Of a stretch of DNA of 64,000 nt, positions 12,301-22,870 are shown piece by piece; the stretch's first letter is position 1; each line of letters starts with the position of its first letter. Position numbers and translations under genes: made by a program. Location of the stretch: the NCBI RefSeq assembly GCF_024763615.1, contig NC_077223.1:83204627-83268626 (forward strand), given 5' to 3'. Source of the stretch: Phlebotomus papatasi. Taxonomy: Eukaryota > Arthropoda > Insecta > Diptera > Psychodidae. Under the pieces are notes generated by a model. It ran no database searches and was not told the origin of the DNA. It saw nothing but the letters and a program-made list of their open reading frames with translations.

Positions 12301-15300
12301 AGGCCTTTAAAATAAAAATAAGTTTACCCATATCGGTCGAGTACTACTATATAGCCTATACTGTATGGAAAATGTGCAAAACATGACCCCAAAATCATGG
12401 TTTTAAACAGAAGACAGAAAAGGGGCCAATAATCTAATCTATAACAGCTAAATCTATAACACTAAACCTACCATGACCCGGTCAAATTGACCGGTTTAAA
12501 ATTAACACATATTTAAACGGTACAATGTCACTATCTAACTTTATAAATTTCTTAAAATATGCATGTAATATATTTTTCAGTGTTTAAATTTTAATTTTTT
12601 GCTCTTTTCCAAGGCAAATCTGTTATATATATATATATTATATAATATATTTAAAAAAGAACAAATAAAAATTGGCCTATTGCTTCGATATTAAGCAGAT
12701 ATTTAATTCTTTTTTCTACCACAAAAAAAATAATTGCTGAAAAATTATTGGCAGCAATATTTTTGCAAATATCGCACACTATTTGCATAATAAAGATAGC
12801 ACATAATCACTTTTATTTTAGTCATACGTTTATTATTTATAAATATTATTGTCCAGTGAATAAAAGTTTAATTTTTCCAATAAATGTCCCTCGAGCATGA
12901 ATTTTTTAGTCACAGCCATATTATTGTTAATTCTTTTGAAAACCTTATAGATAGTTCCTAATATCGATTAATTTGCCAATTAAAATTCTTATTATCAAAG
13001 ATTTTATTGTTCAATAAACTCTTAAAACAGACTAAGTATAAACTGGTTTACAATCATTCACAGTCTGTTCATAGCAGACAAATTGATTTCAAATTCATTT
13101 GCAACTTGAAATTAAAAATTTACTAAACCAGATTTTTGTGAAGTTTTAATTAAAGAAAAGTTCTGATTGTGACCTGAAATATGCTACAAAATCTCTGGGA
13201 AAAATGTAAATTAAGTAAAATTAAACTGCATTGTACGGGAAAAAATGCAAGCATCGAGTGATATTGTAGGTACAGTGCCGCTCAATAATTTAAAGACACC
13301 CATTTTTTCATGTTTTTACACAAAATTTAAATTATTAACCTTTAAAGCAAGTATAAATTACAACTAGCGCCATCTAAAAATCCATATCTAATTTAGTTAT
13401 TATTAATATTTATATTAAAACAAGCAAATGTATGTTGCTAAAACATGTTTTTATTAGTATTTTTTTTAAATTGCACAATTTGCATACTTGGTATAAACAA
13501 AATACTCAATTGAATGTTAGTATCTGTTTTTGACGATTTTGGATATGAGTATCTAAACTGGCTACACAGTACTACCAACTGTCAAAAAAGGTAAAACTAA
13601 ATTAGATATGGATTTTCAGATGGCGCTAGTTGTAATTCATACTTCCCAGCGAGCACAGTTAGCAAAAAAAATAGAATTTTCAGTATTTTTTGCTGAATCC
13701 GTCTGCTGGCCAGTCAGCACCTCTCGAACAAAAAGTGCTAAGCAAATACATAAAAATGGCACTGTTTAGCGCTCGCAGCGGATGATGGCAGAACTAAACA
13801 CTGTAGGTAGATGGCGCTGGAAACCATTTAGCAGATTTTCTCTTTCATTTTTTTCTTTTTCTCTCAAAATGAACTTGGAATTTCTCCTGAAATTATTTCA
13901 GGGGAATCAACTTCGGGGATATTATAATCACAATTTTTATTACCAATATTGTTATAGTATTTATGCTGCGGTATGCTGTCTATAGAGAATGGTCAAATAG
14001 GAGTATTAAACACACTCCCGACCAAAAATTCTGTATTTTTTAGTGAATTGCATCATTATTTTCTTGAGAAAAAAAATTATTTTATTCTGAGGAAATATTC
14101 AGTCGGGGGTTATAAAATTATAAACTATTTATGAAAAATATGTCTTTTCTTTTGAAAAAAGCATATTTTCCTCAATTTTTGCAATTAAATATTGGCAATT
14201 TTTTTGGTAAATAAAGTTGCAGAAGCATTAAAAAAAATCTTGTGGTTCCCCTACTTAGTAAGTTCAATTATGGTTTTAAAAATACAACAAAAAAATTCTA
14301 TTAGAAAAATATTTATTAGACCAATAATGCTGTATTGGTCTAATAAAACATTTTTGGATTATAAATTTTCTGAAGCGAATTTTTGCGCAAAAAATACTTT
14401 TATTATCACGGTATAATAGCAAATTAACAAATTATTGTTTTTTTTAATACAGCATGTATTTTTTTATATAAAAAATTTATTCGATTTGATGATTTATCTT
14501 ATAAATTAAAATGATACGTGTTAATAATTTTCAAAAGAGAGATTTTAAGTCAGGAAAATATACCAATAAGATGGAAATCATTTTGCGTCGACTGTACCAT
14601 TAACTGAAAATGATATAGGCTCTAAATTTCATATGTTCTTGTTAGTGTTTTATCATTTAAATGAGTTTCCGAAGTTTTTTTTTTTTAATATTTCTCGATT
14701 TTAGAATTCATGAAATGTTAAAATATCTTGAAAATTCCAAAGAATGTCTTTGGTTATTAATTTTCTGAAATAAGCGGACAAGAATTCTAAAATTAAACAC
14801 TACAAAAATTAAATTGGTCGGAAAAGGTTGAAGAATACATATTATTCAACATATATTATAAATATTATCTTTTAAAAATTTTGCGAATTTTAATTTTTTT
14901 TTACTCTATTTTTTAATGTCAAATGTGGTAATTGTAAGAATCATGAAATTGTAATAATGGAAAGGGTTTATATTTAGCTTCTACTCAATCCCGGCAACCT
15001 CAGCAAAGACAAAAACCAAATTCATTAAAGTCTCTCACTCGATTGGGGAAAAAGAATAACTTTGACTAATCGCCGCTACGATCGCTAGTGTCACTTCAAG
15101 GTTAGCAGAACTCAGCTGAAAATATATTTTTTTTAGCTGAATTGAAATCGCTTAGCATTTGGTGCTCACTGGGTTGTTTGAAAGGTTATTAATTTGAATT
15201 TTGTGTAAAAACATGAAAAATGGGTGTCTTTAAATTATTGAGTGGCACTGTATAACTTTTGCATTTATACATTTTAAGTTTGTTATTTCGTGGAAATATT

Positions 15301-18300
15301 TACATCTTTTCCTTTCAAATCATCAAATAGAAATAATAGTACGCAGTAAATGTTCCAATCCACATGTACAGCATTTCAGGTGCAAAATAATATCTAATTT
15401 CGCAGTAAATCTGCTAGAAAGAAAGAAAGCAATATAAAGTGGAAAGCTTGAAAAAATAGAAAAGCTCTAATGTTTTTCTTCTCTCTCTTTTTTGCCAACA
15501 GGTACGATGTTGAATTCAACAGCATCGATTTCCTGTACACACCAGTATGGTCGAGGATTCCTGTTTACTTCTGTGGTGTCCTCGCCGGATGGTTTTTGAG
15601 CACGTTCAACCGAAAGCTCTACCTCAAAAGGGTAAAGCTCTCACTTCCGCTGATTAGAATTTAACATACCGCACCCAGTTAGTGTAACCATAAGGGGGGT
15701 AGCTTGACTCCCCTTGTGAGAGATTCACCTATATGGTACAATTTTCCACCTCCCTTTGTCACTTGCTCTCGCAGTGAAATTTTTATGAAAGTCAGAAAGA
15801 AGAGCCACTGTTTCATCATGTAAAATTCATTACATTATTTCAGGAGTTCATAAGCTACATTATCCGACTTGTTTCATGCTATTCTGTTGGGTTTCTTCAA
15901 TAAATCACAGATATTGTGTTCCACTTAGCAGAAAAACAGTTGAAAGTTTAACGAATCTTAATTGATTTAAGTGAAATTTGAAAAATTCTATCAACTTATT
16001 AAATGGCTTCATTGTGCTTTTAAACTTGTTAGAGATTGAAAGACTTTTCTAATGAACCAAAGGTTTCCCAAATCGTCTGAGTGAAAAAAAAACTATGCCT
16101 TTTAAGAGATCTTTAACCACTAACCTTGAAAATTCATTTTAAAGGATAATTCAAGGTTATTGGTTGCATAAGAATAAAATACCGTTCTAGGAGTTTTACA
16201 AATTATAAATTCTTAATAACTGTTTTCAACTGATATTTACTGCTGAAATTAATTAAATTAAAAATTAAATTATGGAAGTATTAATTTACCCGTTTGCAGC
16301 CAACCCTAAATCCTTCTCCAATGAGCCCAAACACGCCCCAATCGGTACACTGAGAAAAAAAGAGGGTGCGATTAACTTTTTTCCCTCAGAACTTTAACAC
16401 TTTTTAGGTGTAAAAATTTAATTTTTTAATATTAATTTTACACCTTTTTGAGGATAAAATTAATGTGAAGAAGGGTAATTTTAACTCCTAATACACCTGA
16501 AAAGGGTAATATTTACACCGGTCTGGATCAATACAGCAGAGTAAAATTGACATTTCCGGAATGTTATTTTAACTTTTTCGGATTTCTCTCAGTGTAGAGA
16601 AGCATTTCCTCTGCAGATGTTTTTAATAAAATAAAATAAACAAAAACTTAAAATATTTTTTTTAAATTGTTTGAATAATTATAGTACGACTCCAATATTT
16701 TCGACCCATAAATATTTTAAATACACTGAAAAAAAAATTATTTTGTAAAATTGTTCGTAAATATTTTTAAATTGTAAACGGTACAACCACGGAGAAAAAA
16801 CGGGGGTGTGATTAACTTTTTTTCCTCATAAATTTAAAACTTTTTAGGTGTAAAAATATATCAACATTTTTAATGTTAATTTTACACCTTTCTAAAAGTA
16901 AAAATAACATGAAAAAGGGTAACTTTAACCCATAATACACCTAAAAAGCATAATATGTACACCGATTTCGGATCAATACTGCAGGGTAAAATAAACATTT
17001 CGGGAATGTTATTTTAACTTTTTCGGATTTCTCTCAGTGACCTACAAAAAAAAATCGTAAAAGTTTATACTTTTTCGCAAACATTGTTCTTTACATAATC
17101 ACTTGACAATCATTTTTCAGACTTTTACAAACATTTTTTCGTTGATTTTTGTTTGGCAATATTTTACGAACAAATGACAAAATTTTACGAACTTTTTTGT
17201 GTGTTTGCGAACCATTTACGAACAATGTTTGTAAAAACAGTACAAACTTTTACGAACTTGTTTGTGGGTTATATGATTTACGAGCATCTCGTAAGTCCCC
17301 AATGAGAATTCACAATCATTTACGAACGATTTTACGAAATATTTTTTTCCATGTAACAATTTGAAAACAATGTGAAATTCCGAATTTAGCATAAGATTTT
17401 CAAGATATTTTCATCAATTAATAACCTAAGACAATTTTAAACGATTGGACTAGTATAATAACAAAAACCTAAAACTTTTTGAAGTTTAAGTAGAATTAAA
17501 TTTTAAAAAGAATGTTTTTTATATAATCATCAAGAGGATTACAGTTCTCTTGACAATAAAATTAACATTATCTATCTATTTAACTTATAAAAATGAAAAA
17601 AATAAAATAATTAAGTACATTCGCACTATTAAAGTCGTGTTATAATCTGTAATGTGTTTAAAATGAAATAAAATCACTGTGTTAAAAATGGTTAAACAAA
17701 ATAAAATTTTATTTTTTATTTATTTTTAATCAATTTTGCCGTTTTACGAACTACATTATTTTTATTATTAATAAATATTTGAATTATTGATATGTCAAGT
17801 ATTTAATTGTTCAATGTCTTTCGAAAAGAATAGCGGCAGCCGCTGATGAATTAAGTTAAATTAAATCTAAAAATAATTTAAAAATCAGATTACAAAGAGA
17901 TCATAAGGGTACATTTCATAACCGATTTTGACAAGTTTGGATTCATTAGAAAGGTCTTTGAACCTAGGAAAATTTGAAATTTTGTACGCACTTTGGCTTC
18001 GAACTCTTCATATTTTTCCCATATTTTCTTTAACAAATTTGACTTAGTTTTTAGGAAAAGAGTGATTTAAAACTAGCTATTATGATATATTGCCTTAAAT
18101 AAGTTCGATTCATTAAAGAAATATGAGAAAAATGTGAAGTGTTCGAAGCCATATTGTGTTGTGAAAAGCCTAAAAAGCTTCCATTATTTTTAAAGAAGAT
18201 GATAGAAAAGAGTGAATCGACCACTCAGAATATAAGTCGAACAACTCGATTTTTTACAAAATTCATTTTATTCGCTCTTTGGATACTTCTTTATGCCCTC

Positions 18301-19578
18301 TACCATCCCTGTGAATATTATACTTGAAAGATAGTTATATTAAAAAGTTATAGAGATTAGAGATTTTAAATCGCAAAAATCATATACAGTAGGCTCTCGC
18401 TAACTCGGCTCTTTTAAGATCGGGCTACTTTTTAATTCAGGCGGCTGTTAAATTTAAACAAGTTTGTTGATATTTTTCAAGTTTGACTATGATTATCGAT
18501 GAAGCAAATATGTCCAAATTTCCCATGCATTGCCTCAGTTGTAATGTGATTTTGCATTATAAAGAAGTTTTAATGCAATTCACAAAAAGTGTGAATATGT
18601 AAGCTCAGTATGAGCACGCAGATGAACAAAAAATCGTTGCATTTGAAATAGTTTGACGCCCGGATTTCTCTCTAATTCGGGTGACATTTTGGTCCCAAAT
18701 GCCCGAATTTGAGAGAGTCTACTGTACTCTGCATGTAAAATCTCAGCTTCGAATCGCTCTCCTGTAAAATTTGCCCACTGAGAGTTATTCGTTTCTTATT
18801 CTGAGCGATCAAAATTTTCTTACAAATATTTTTGACTTTTAGTAAAGAAATGTTCAGAAGGGGTCATCAGGATGTATTGGTCTCAGGATCAGTGGCTTAT
18901 TTTCAAATCATTCTCTTCTTGAATTCTAAAACCCTGATTGAGCCATTGAATTGCGCTTTTGAGGGAATCTTTTAGTGCTCAATCATATTTGTTGTCATCA
19001 TTTCAGTCCATCATTCGGGGTTTTTGGCTCCTGACGACCTGCACACTATTCTTCCTTGTTTTCGGTCGGATGGTGAACCACCTGCCAGCTGTCGCATCAA
19101 TGTGGTACTGTGGCTTTGGGAAAACCGCCTGGGCCATGGGGGTTTCGTGGATTATCGTCGCCTGTGCCACAGGACACGGTGGTAAGTGAATTTTGTCCTC
19201 CACCCCAAAAATTGGGAAGCCAACTACCTTTTTGTTCCAGGTATCGTTACGAGGATCCTCAGTGCAAAGTGTCTGCTCAAATTCAGTCGCATGTCCTACT
19301 CAGCATACCTGCTGAATCCCATCTTCATCCTCTTCACCATGCTGTCCACAGAGACAGCTCTGCTGCTGGATTTCGCCCAATTGGTTTGTATCTCAGCATC
19401 CGGCAGATCAAATGGATTTTTCTTCATCATCCCTCTAACTTCTCAATTTTTCCTCCCATTGTAGCCCATCATCGTTACAGGGATTGTTGTTGCAGTCTTC
19501 ATTGCAGCTTTGGTGTTTATGCTGCTCTTTGAGAATCCCTACACAATGCTAATTCGAACGTTTGTCGAAAGGAAATGA
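3390..19578 (+). CDS. nrf-6-like multi-pass acyltransferase (nose resistant to fluoxetine family)
   Basis: Spliced from 11 exons: 3390-3564, 3658-3896, 6637-6830, 6917-7141, 7219-7374, 10612-10824, 10937-11167, 15502-15631, 19007-19181, 19241-19383 and 19465-19578. All junctions are GT-AG and keep frame, giving 1995 nt and 664 aa. The start is the ATG opening a signal peptide (MKVFLILTTLALVQCS). Residues about 37-195 form the secreted NRF domain with paired cysteines (SSGRIESGFVWGNNFWLGS..., HIGLCLPTNCS). From about residue 205 multiple hydrophobic helices form an acyltransferase-3 domain, opening with HGLRALTMFWIITGHIFFYA and including FLVISGFLLSYL and YWWRNVLFINNFFP. Family members are membrane acyltransferases linked in worms and flies to lipid or drug handling; the substrate is unknown. 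Introns 2, 5, 7 and 8 (2.7-4.3 kb) are packed with transposons. Confidence 0.93.
4206..5234. mobile_element. MITE-like element with internal minisatellite
   Basis: Lies in intron 2 of the acyltransferase gene. The ends are inverted repeats: AGCTGCCTATACACTAGACA on the left and, read from the other strand, AGCTGTCTACACACTAAGCA on the right, each followed by AT-rich TTATTGCAATA and TTTCAATATTG repeats. Length is about 1.03 kb with no transposase. The middle (about 4634-4990) holds about four degenerate copies of an 87-100 bp unit carrying TTGACAAAATATACAACA and a CCAG..TCTG..TTTCTGGAGGAA stretch. TTA or TAA may be the target duplication, but the boundary is not certain. Confidence 0.75.
7720..9780. 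repeat. Array of palindromic TGTACTAAATTTAGTACA motifs in intron 5
   Basis: At least 13 full or half copies of the palindrome TGTACTAAATTTAGTACA occur within about 2 kb, for example at 7725, 7868, 8133, 8401, 8654, 8737, 8878, 8993, 9186, 9268, 9337, 9455 and 9757. Near-complete palindromes are at 8654, 9186, 9337 and 9757. The first part (7720-8420) also shows a 265-285 bp period, with a second landmark of the form CTAAATTTCAGACCATTT at 7727, 7990 and 8277. The motif is not seen at comparable density elsewhere in the window. It may be a decayed satellite whose palindromic core was kept, or a cluster of binding sites; sequence alone cannot decide. Confidence 0.75.
8424..8602. mobile_element. 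Foldback MITE, about 175 bp
   Basis: Two arms of about 45 bp pair with each other: the left has AAGTCGACTGGTTCCTTAAT and the right, on the opposite strand, GAGTCGACCGGTTCCTCGAC. AT-rich spacer of TTTATTTAATTTATTTAT type lies between. It interrupts one unit of the intron-5 tandem repeat, so it inserted after that array formed. No coding capacity. Confidence 0.75.
11563..11763. mobile_element. Foldback MITE, about 200 bp
   Basis: Arms of about 50 bp form an inverted repeat that begins AAGCTTATGGTAGCTGAGAT on both ends and continues into GACCTCG(A/G)AATGC. The core holds TGCAACTCGGATTGCGTGAG and its inverse. It sits in intron 7 of the acyltransferase gene and has no open frame. Confidence 0.8.
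12627..12656. repeat. TA microsatellite
   Basis: An uninterrupted alternating TA run followed by TATTATATAATATAT, in intron 7 of the acyltransferase gene. A simple-sequence tract with no other feature. Confidence 0.7.
13351..13646. mobile_element. Nested foldback with ~47 bp arms
   Basis: Inverted arms at 13352-13398 and 13599-13646 share TTACAACTAGCGCCATCT and TCCATATCTAATTTA. The spacer is AT-rich and holds no open frame. It lies just inside the left arm of the 13271-15252 element. Confidence 0.75.
13647..15173. mobile_element. Nested element of the CCCAGTGAGCAC family
   Basis: Left end CCCAGCGAGCACAGTTAGC, right end on the opposite strand CCCAGTGAGCACCAAATGC. The left 150 bp, including TCTCGAACAAAAAGTGCTAA, matches the reverse complement of the element at 42803-42990, which fixes it as a dispersed family. 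The 1.2 kb interior has no clear transposase; it contains a perfect 14 bp-arm hairpin at 14313-14346 with the arm TTATTAGACCAATA. Confidence 0.7.
16346..16596. mobile_element. ~250 bp MITE, copy 1 of 3
   Basis: TA-flanked element opening CACTGAGAAAAAAAGAGGG and closing TTCGGATTTCTCTCAGTG. The body carries repeated TTTTTAGGTGTAAAAAT and TTTTACACCTTTT blocks and GGAATGTTATTTTAACTTT near the right end. Near-identical copies lie at 16790-17040 and 37393-37651. Located in intron 8 of the acyltransferase gene. Confidence 0.9.
16722..17355. mobile_element. TACGAAC-rich MITE hosting another MITE
   Basis: Ends TACACTGAAAAAAAAATTAT (left) and, from the other strand, TACATGGAAAAAAATATTTC (right), both continuing into GTAAAAT(T/C)GTTCGTAAAT. 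The interior repeats the short block TTTTACGAAC at least five times. The 250 bp MITE copy at 16790-17040 sits inside it, leaving about 385 bp of original element. Confidence 0.8.
16790..17040. mobile_element. ~250 bp MITE, copy 2 of 3 (nested)
   Basis: Aligns along its length with 16346-16596, including TTTTTAGGTGTAAAAATAT, GGGTAACTTTAACCC and the terminal TTCGGATTTCTCTCAGTG. The left TIR has drifted (ACGGAGAAAAAACGGGGGTG). Its position inside the TACGAAC-rich element gives a relative age: the host element inserted first. Confidence 0.88.
17995..18152. repeat. Imperfect inverted repeat
   Basis: Arms of about 38 bp: GGCTTCGAACTCTTCATATT on the left, and on the right a stretch ending AAGTGTTCGAAGCC. 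A related hairpin carrying the same GTTCGAAGCC piece occurs at 35803-35851. Non-coding, in intron 8. Confidence 0.55.
18230..18800 (+). repeat. Dispersed repeat, copy 1, split by a MITE
   Basis: Blocks ACTCAGAATATAAGTCGAAC, CTCTGCATGTAAAATCTCAG and TTCGTTTCTTATTCTGAGCG occur in this order here and again at about 24451-24745. In this copy the first and second blocks are separated by a MITE at 18385-18726; in the second copy they are contiguous, which independently confirms the MITE boundaries. Confidence 0.7.
18385..18726. mobile_element. TA-flanked MITE of the CAGTAGACTCTC family, copy 1
   Basis: Left end TACAGTAGGCTCTCGCTAAC, right end GAGAGAGTCTACTGTA. Short imperfect TIRs and TA borders are typical of Tc1/mariner-derived MITEs. 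The empty site is inferred from the intact dispersed repeat at 24451-24545. A second copy is at 46516-46753. Confidence 0.85.
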
Positions 19579-20335
19579 GCACAAGAAGGTGACTAGAAGC
19601 AAAAAAAGAACTTTTGTATACTAAGGAGGTATTAAATGACCACGAGATTTTTTTACACTATACGATTTTTTTTCATTCCATTGGAGATTTTCCCAGGTAT
19701 TTTTCAGACATAAAGATAGACTTTTAAAATCATTCAATCGATACGGAGACTCATATTCTGATTTTTTATCCCCTGGTTTTCGCGATAAGACTTCGAAAGT
19801 GTCAAATAGAATTTTTATGGTCTTCTTGAGATAAAATATTATTTCATTCATTTCCTAAAATATACAGATTGGACAAAAGCTGATAATGTCTATTATTTCG
19901 TGCAAGAAATTAAACTGATTATCGCACAATTAGTTCAACGCAAGATATCGAATGTTTCGCATCATACTAACTTGTGCATTTAATTCAATTACTTAAGACA
20001 GTAAAGACCCATAAAAAGAGCGTGAAAGTGCGTAAAATGAGCTTTCTTTTCGTCAGCAATGTTACAGAAGTGGCAACTATAATATTTCATTAGATACGAT
20101 TTTTAAAAATTCTTTTTTAAAATTGCGAAATGGAGAATTCTAGAATATTGACTTATGTGAGTCATGCGAATACATGACTACGGAAACTTATGGAGCATTT
20201 CTTTATGACTGCAGTGAAGTGGTTCAAAAAATTGAATTAAAATCGAGTTTCATTAATTACTACGTCTATTCATTATTTTGAATCAGATATTTTTAGCCAA
20301 GAATTGGATAGTATTTTTTTGTACAGAAACAGTCA
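19579..20335. other. Intergenic region downstream of the acyltransferase gene
   Basis: It follows the TGA at 19576-19578. No exact AATAAA is seen within the first 150 bases, so the 3' end of the transcript cannot be placed. The stretch is AT-rich without open frames of coding character, inverted repeats or recognisable transposon ends. Confidence 0.5.
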
Positions 20336-22189
20336 TACCGTCGTTGCGGGTGACTTTGCACTCTGCTATCCGTAAGACTTTCATAACTTCTAGCACTTAT
20401 TGATGGTCTTCGCCGATCCGGTCTACCATGTCAAAGTACATAGGGATATGTTATGTACCAAGTAAGGTACAATGATCCCCAAAAGGATTCTTGTAGTTTC
20501 AGTAATAGTCAATGAAATGCTAATATTGGTATTTTGTCAAAAAACGGTTCCGTGAAAAAGTTATCTAAAGGTGCAATTCCAAAATCGATTTCAGAGTAGT
20601 AAATTGCCCAAATCCAATCTAAATTTATCTAGCTACAATAATCCACTTCGATTTTGTTGATTATTTTTATTAAAATATTTTTTCTCTATTATCTTCCTAA
20701 GAACGCATGATTTATGTTATAAAATTGCATATAATGGTCTTTCTAGAAGTATTTGGCTGAAAATTATCCAATTTTGTGGGAACTTATGATAAAATGACCG
20801 AGATATTGAATAACTGTCAAAACAAAATATCTCATCCGATTGAGCTGAAATTTTAGTATGTTGTAGCTGATGTCAAGGCCTTTCCAGAACATACATAAAA
20901 TCCGACCTAGGTCAAGTGATTGTCTGGATATAAGGGCTCCAAGTTTAAAATTTTGACATTTTCATGAATACAGCATTACAGGAAGCCTCTTTTATCAAAA
21001 CCATCACAAAAGGCAGCGCTATCGTTAGGCGATGAGATCTAACAAACAAACACAAAAAAAGGAATGTTTTTGTTTATAACAGCGCAATATTTGAGAATCT
21101 TAAAAACTCTTTTCGCAAAGCTGAAAAATAAAAATTTAATTAAATGCACTTTTCGTTTATTTTTTTTAAATTATGTTAGAGTAAATAAATATATAAAATA
21201 AAAGTCTCAAACATTTTTAATGGTTACTGGGGCATTTGGTTTAGGTTTCAAATATTGAAGATTAAAAAATAAAGACGGCCAAAATATGAGTATTACAAAA
21301 TTTAAAACTTTGACCCTATGTATCTAGGTAAATACTTGACGTAAATTGGAACATAGATAAGTTTTGAAAAGGTCTTGACATCAGCTACAACATACTAAAA
21401 TTTCGTCGGTTCCGAAGAAGACTATTGTAAGTCCAAAATGTAAACTTTACAGGAAAGAGGTTTGAAGTTTGACAGCTAAAATTTATTTTCATTAATTTCG
21501 CTGCAATTAGTATACTTTCAGCTTTTGAAACTATTTTATCATACTTGCGCATTGAATATCTTCTAGTTAACACTACTTTTAAATTAATTATAGAAAAATT
21601 GTGGGCAAAAAACTCAATAATTGGGCACGCTGATTTTAAGTTTTTTCTTGTAACTTTTACAGGAATATCTTAATCAACATAAAATTTTGAGGGGATATAG
21701 ATCTAAGGTTTCTGAATCCAATGATACCATCTTTTTATACTATTGTAAGTAGACTTACAATAGTCTTCTTCGGAACTGACGATTTCAACCCAATCGGACG
21801 ACTTTTATGGTTTGACAGTTATTCAAAATGACGGACAGAAACGTCAAATCAAGATGGCGACTACGTCATCTTGTAGATCTCGTGCATCTTACCCTTAGGA
21901 CTGAAGATCTTCATTGTCGTGTATTATCAGAAATTGTTGATTTTTTAGTATTTATTAAAAAGTGCAAAGTCATCCGCACCTTATCCCAAGTGCAAGCCTT
22001 TTTCTTAATTTTTTTTAACATAGTAAAATTTTATAAAATTAATGTTAGTGACACAAAATCCATTCATTAATAACTAAATACAAATAATTTTACCCATTCA
22101 CTCCCCTCCTTTCACTTTAACTATCCATTTTCAGAGGGTAAAGTTGAAAAACAGCGAAAAAACGTGCAAAGTCACCCGCAACGACGGTA
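20336..22189. mobile_element. 1.85 kb TA-flanked element with 24+ bp TIRs, no transposase
   Basis: The left end TACCGTCGTTGCGGGTGACT and the right end, read from the other strand, TACCGTCGTTGCGGGTGACT agree exactly and continue through TTGCAC. TA at both borders suggests a mariner-type target. Inside are further inverted blocks: TTTAGTATGTTGTAGCTGAT at about 20852 pairs with about 21380, and a palindrome CTATTGTAAGT/ACTTACAATAG is at about 21742-21767. No open frame of transposase size exists, so it was mobilised in trans or is a dead copy. Confidence 0.85.
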
Positions 22190-22539
22190 CATACAAATTA
22201 AATTTTGTACAAATTATAAAATTGTTTAAAATCTAAATTATACAAGCAGCAATTCAATAAAACAAGCCAGTTAAAATTCGAATTTGGTGAGTAAAAACAT
22301 CCGATCCGTTCGTTAAACAGTAACTTTTGTCAGTTATCGATCCAAAATACTCTGTAGAAATTCAATTTCCTCAGTAATGACTGAGGTACGGTTAAAGTTG
22401 GACAAAGTTGGAAGTTGGACAATTATGGTGCAATTTAGACAGGGCTTTTTTCTTGATAAATTTAATCCTTCATTTTTATTTGTATATTTTTAATGCTTTA
22501 GTTTTATAATTTGGTTCCTTGTGCTTAAAAACAAATTTT

Positions 22540-22870
22540 GTACTGTGTTTATCAAGCTCATTGGGCTCATTGGAAATGTCTTAGAATTATTGATAAAACC
22601 GGTAATGACCCACTTCATAACCGATAAGTAATTTTTATCCGAAATTAAAGTATATTTCTCCTAAGATGTCTTTTGTTAAATGTTTTAAGTGATTTCAAAA
22701 TCGGTAAAAATCAGTTGTGAACCGGTAATGAACCAGTTACGAACCTATAGGTAATTTTTGTCCGAAAATCGATTCTGTTACTCTTAAAACTATTTTGGGG
22801 GAACTTTTGAGTGATTTATGAATCCGTTCAAATTGGTTGAGAACCGGTAAACGATAAATGATGTTAAAGA
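22540..22870 (+). repeat. Dispersed AACCGGT repeat, copy 1
   Basis: Contains repeated GGTAATGAACC-type words and a TAATTTTTGTCCGAAAATCGATT block followed by GAGTGATTTATGAATCCGTT and GAGAACCGGTAAACGATAAA. The reverse complement of the same blocks, in reverse order, is at about 47850-48170, and a short piece is near 44447-44485. No coding potential; a family of moderately old dispersed repeats. Confidence 0.7.

Larger units (their letters stand above)
13271..15252. mobile_element. TA-flanked element with ~78 bp terminal inverted repeats (Tc1/mariner type, non-autonomous)
   Basis: The left end reads TACAGTGCCGCTCAATAATT and the right end, on the other strand, TACAGTGCCACTCAATAATT. The match continues for about 78 bp through AAAGACACCCATTTT and TTTTTACACAAAATT. 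TA at both borders fits the Tc1/mariner target duplication. No transposase remains: the interior is occupied by a foldback at 13351-13646 and a second nested element at 13647-15173, so the original element may have been very short. Confidence 0.8.

Noticed and set aside
19110..19532. A 140-codon frame spanning two acyltransferase exons.
   Set aside because: It reads through introns out of frame with the spliced, family-matching protein.
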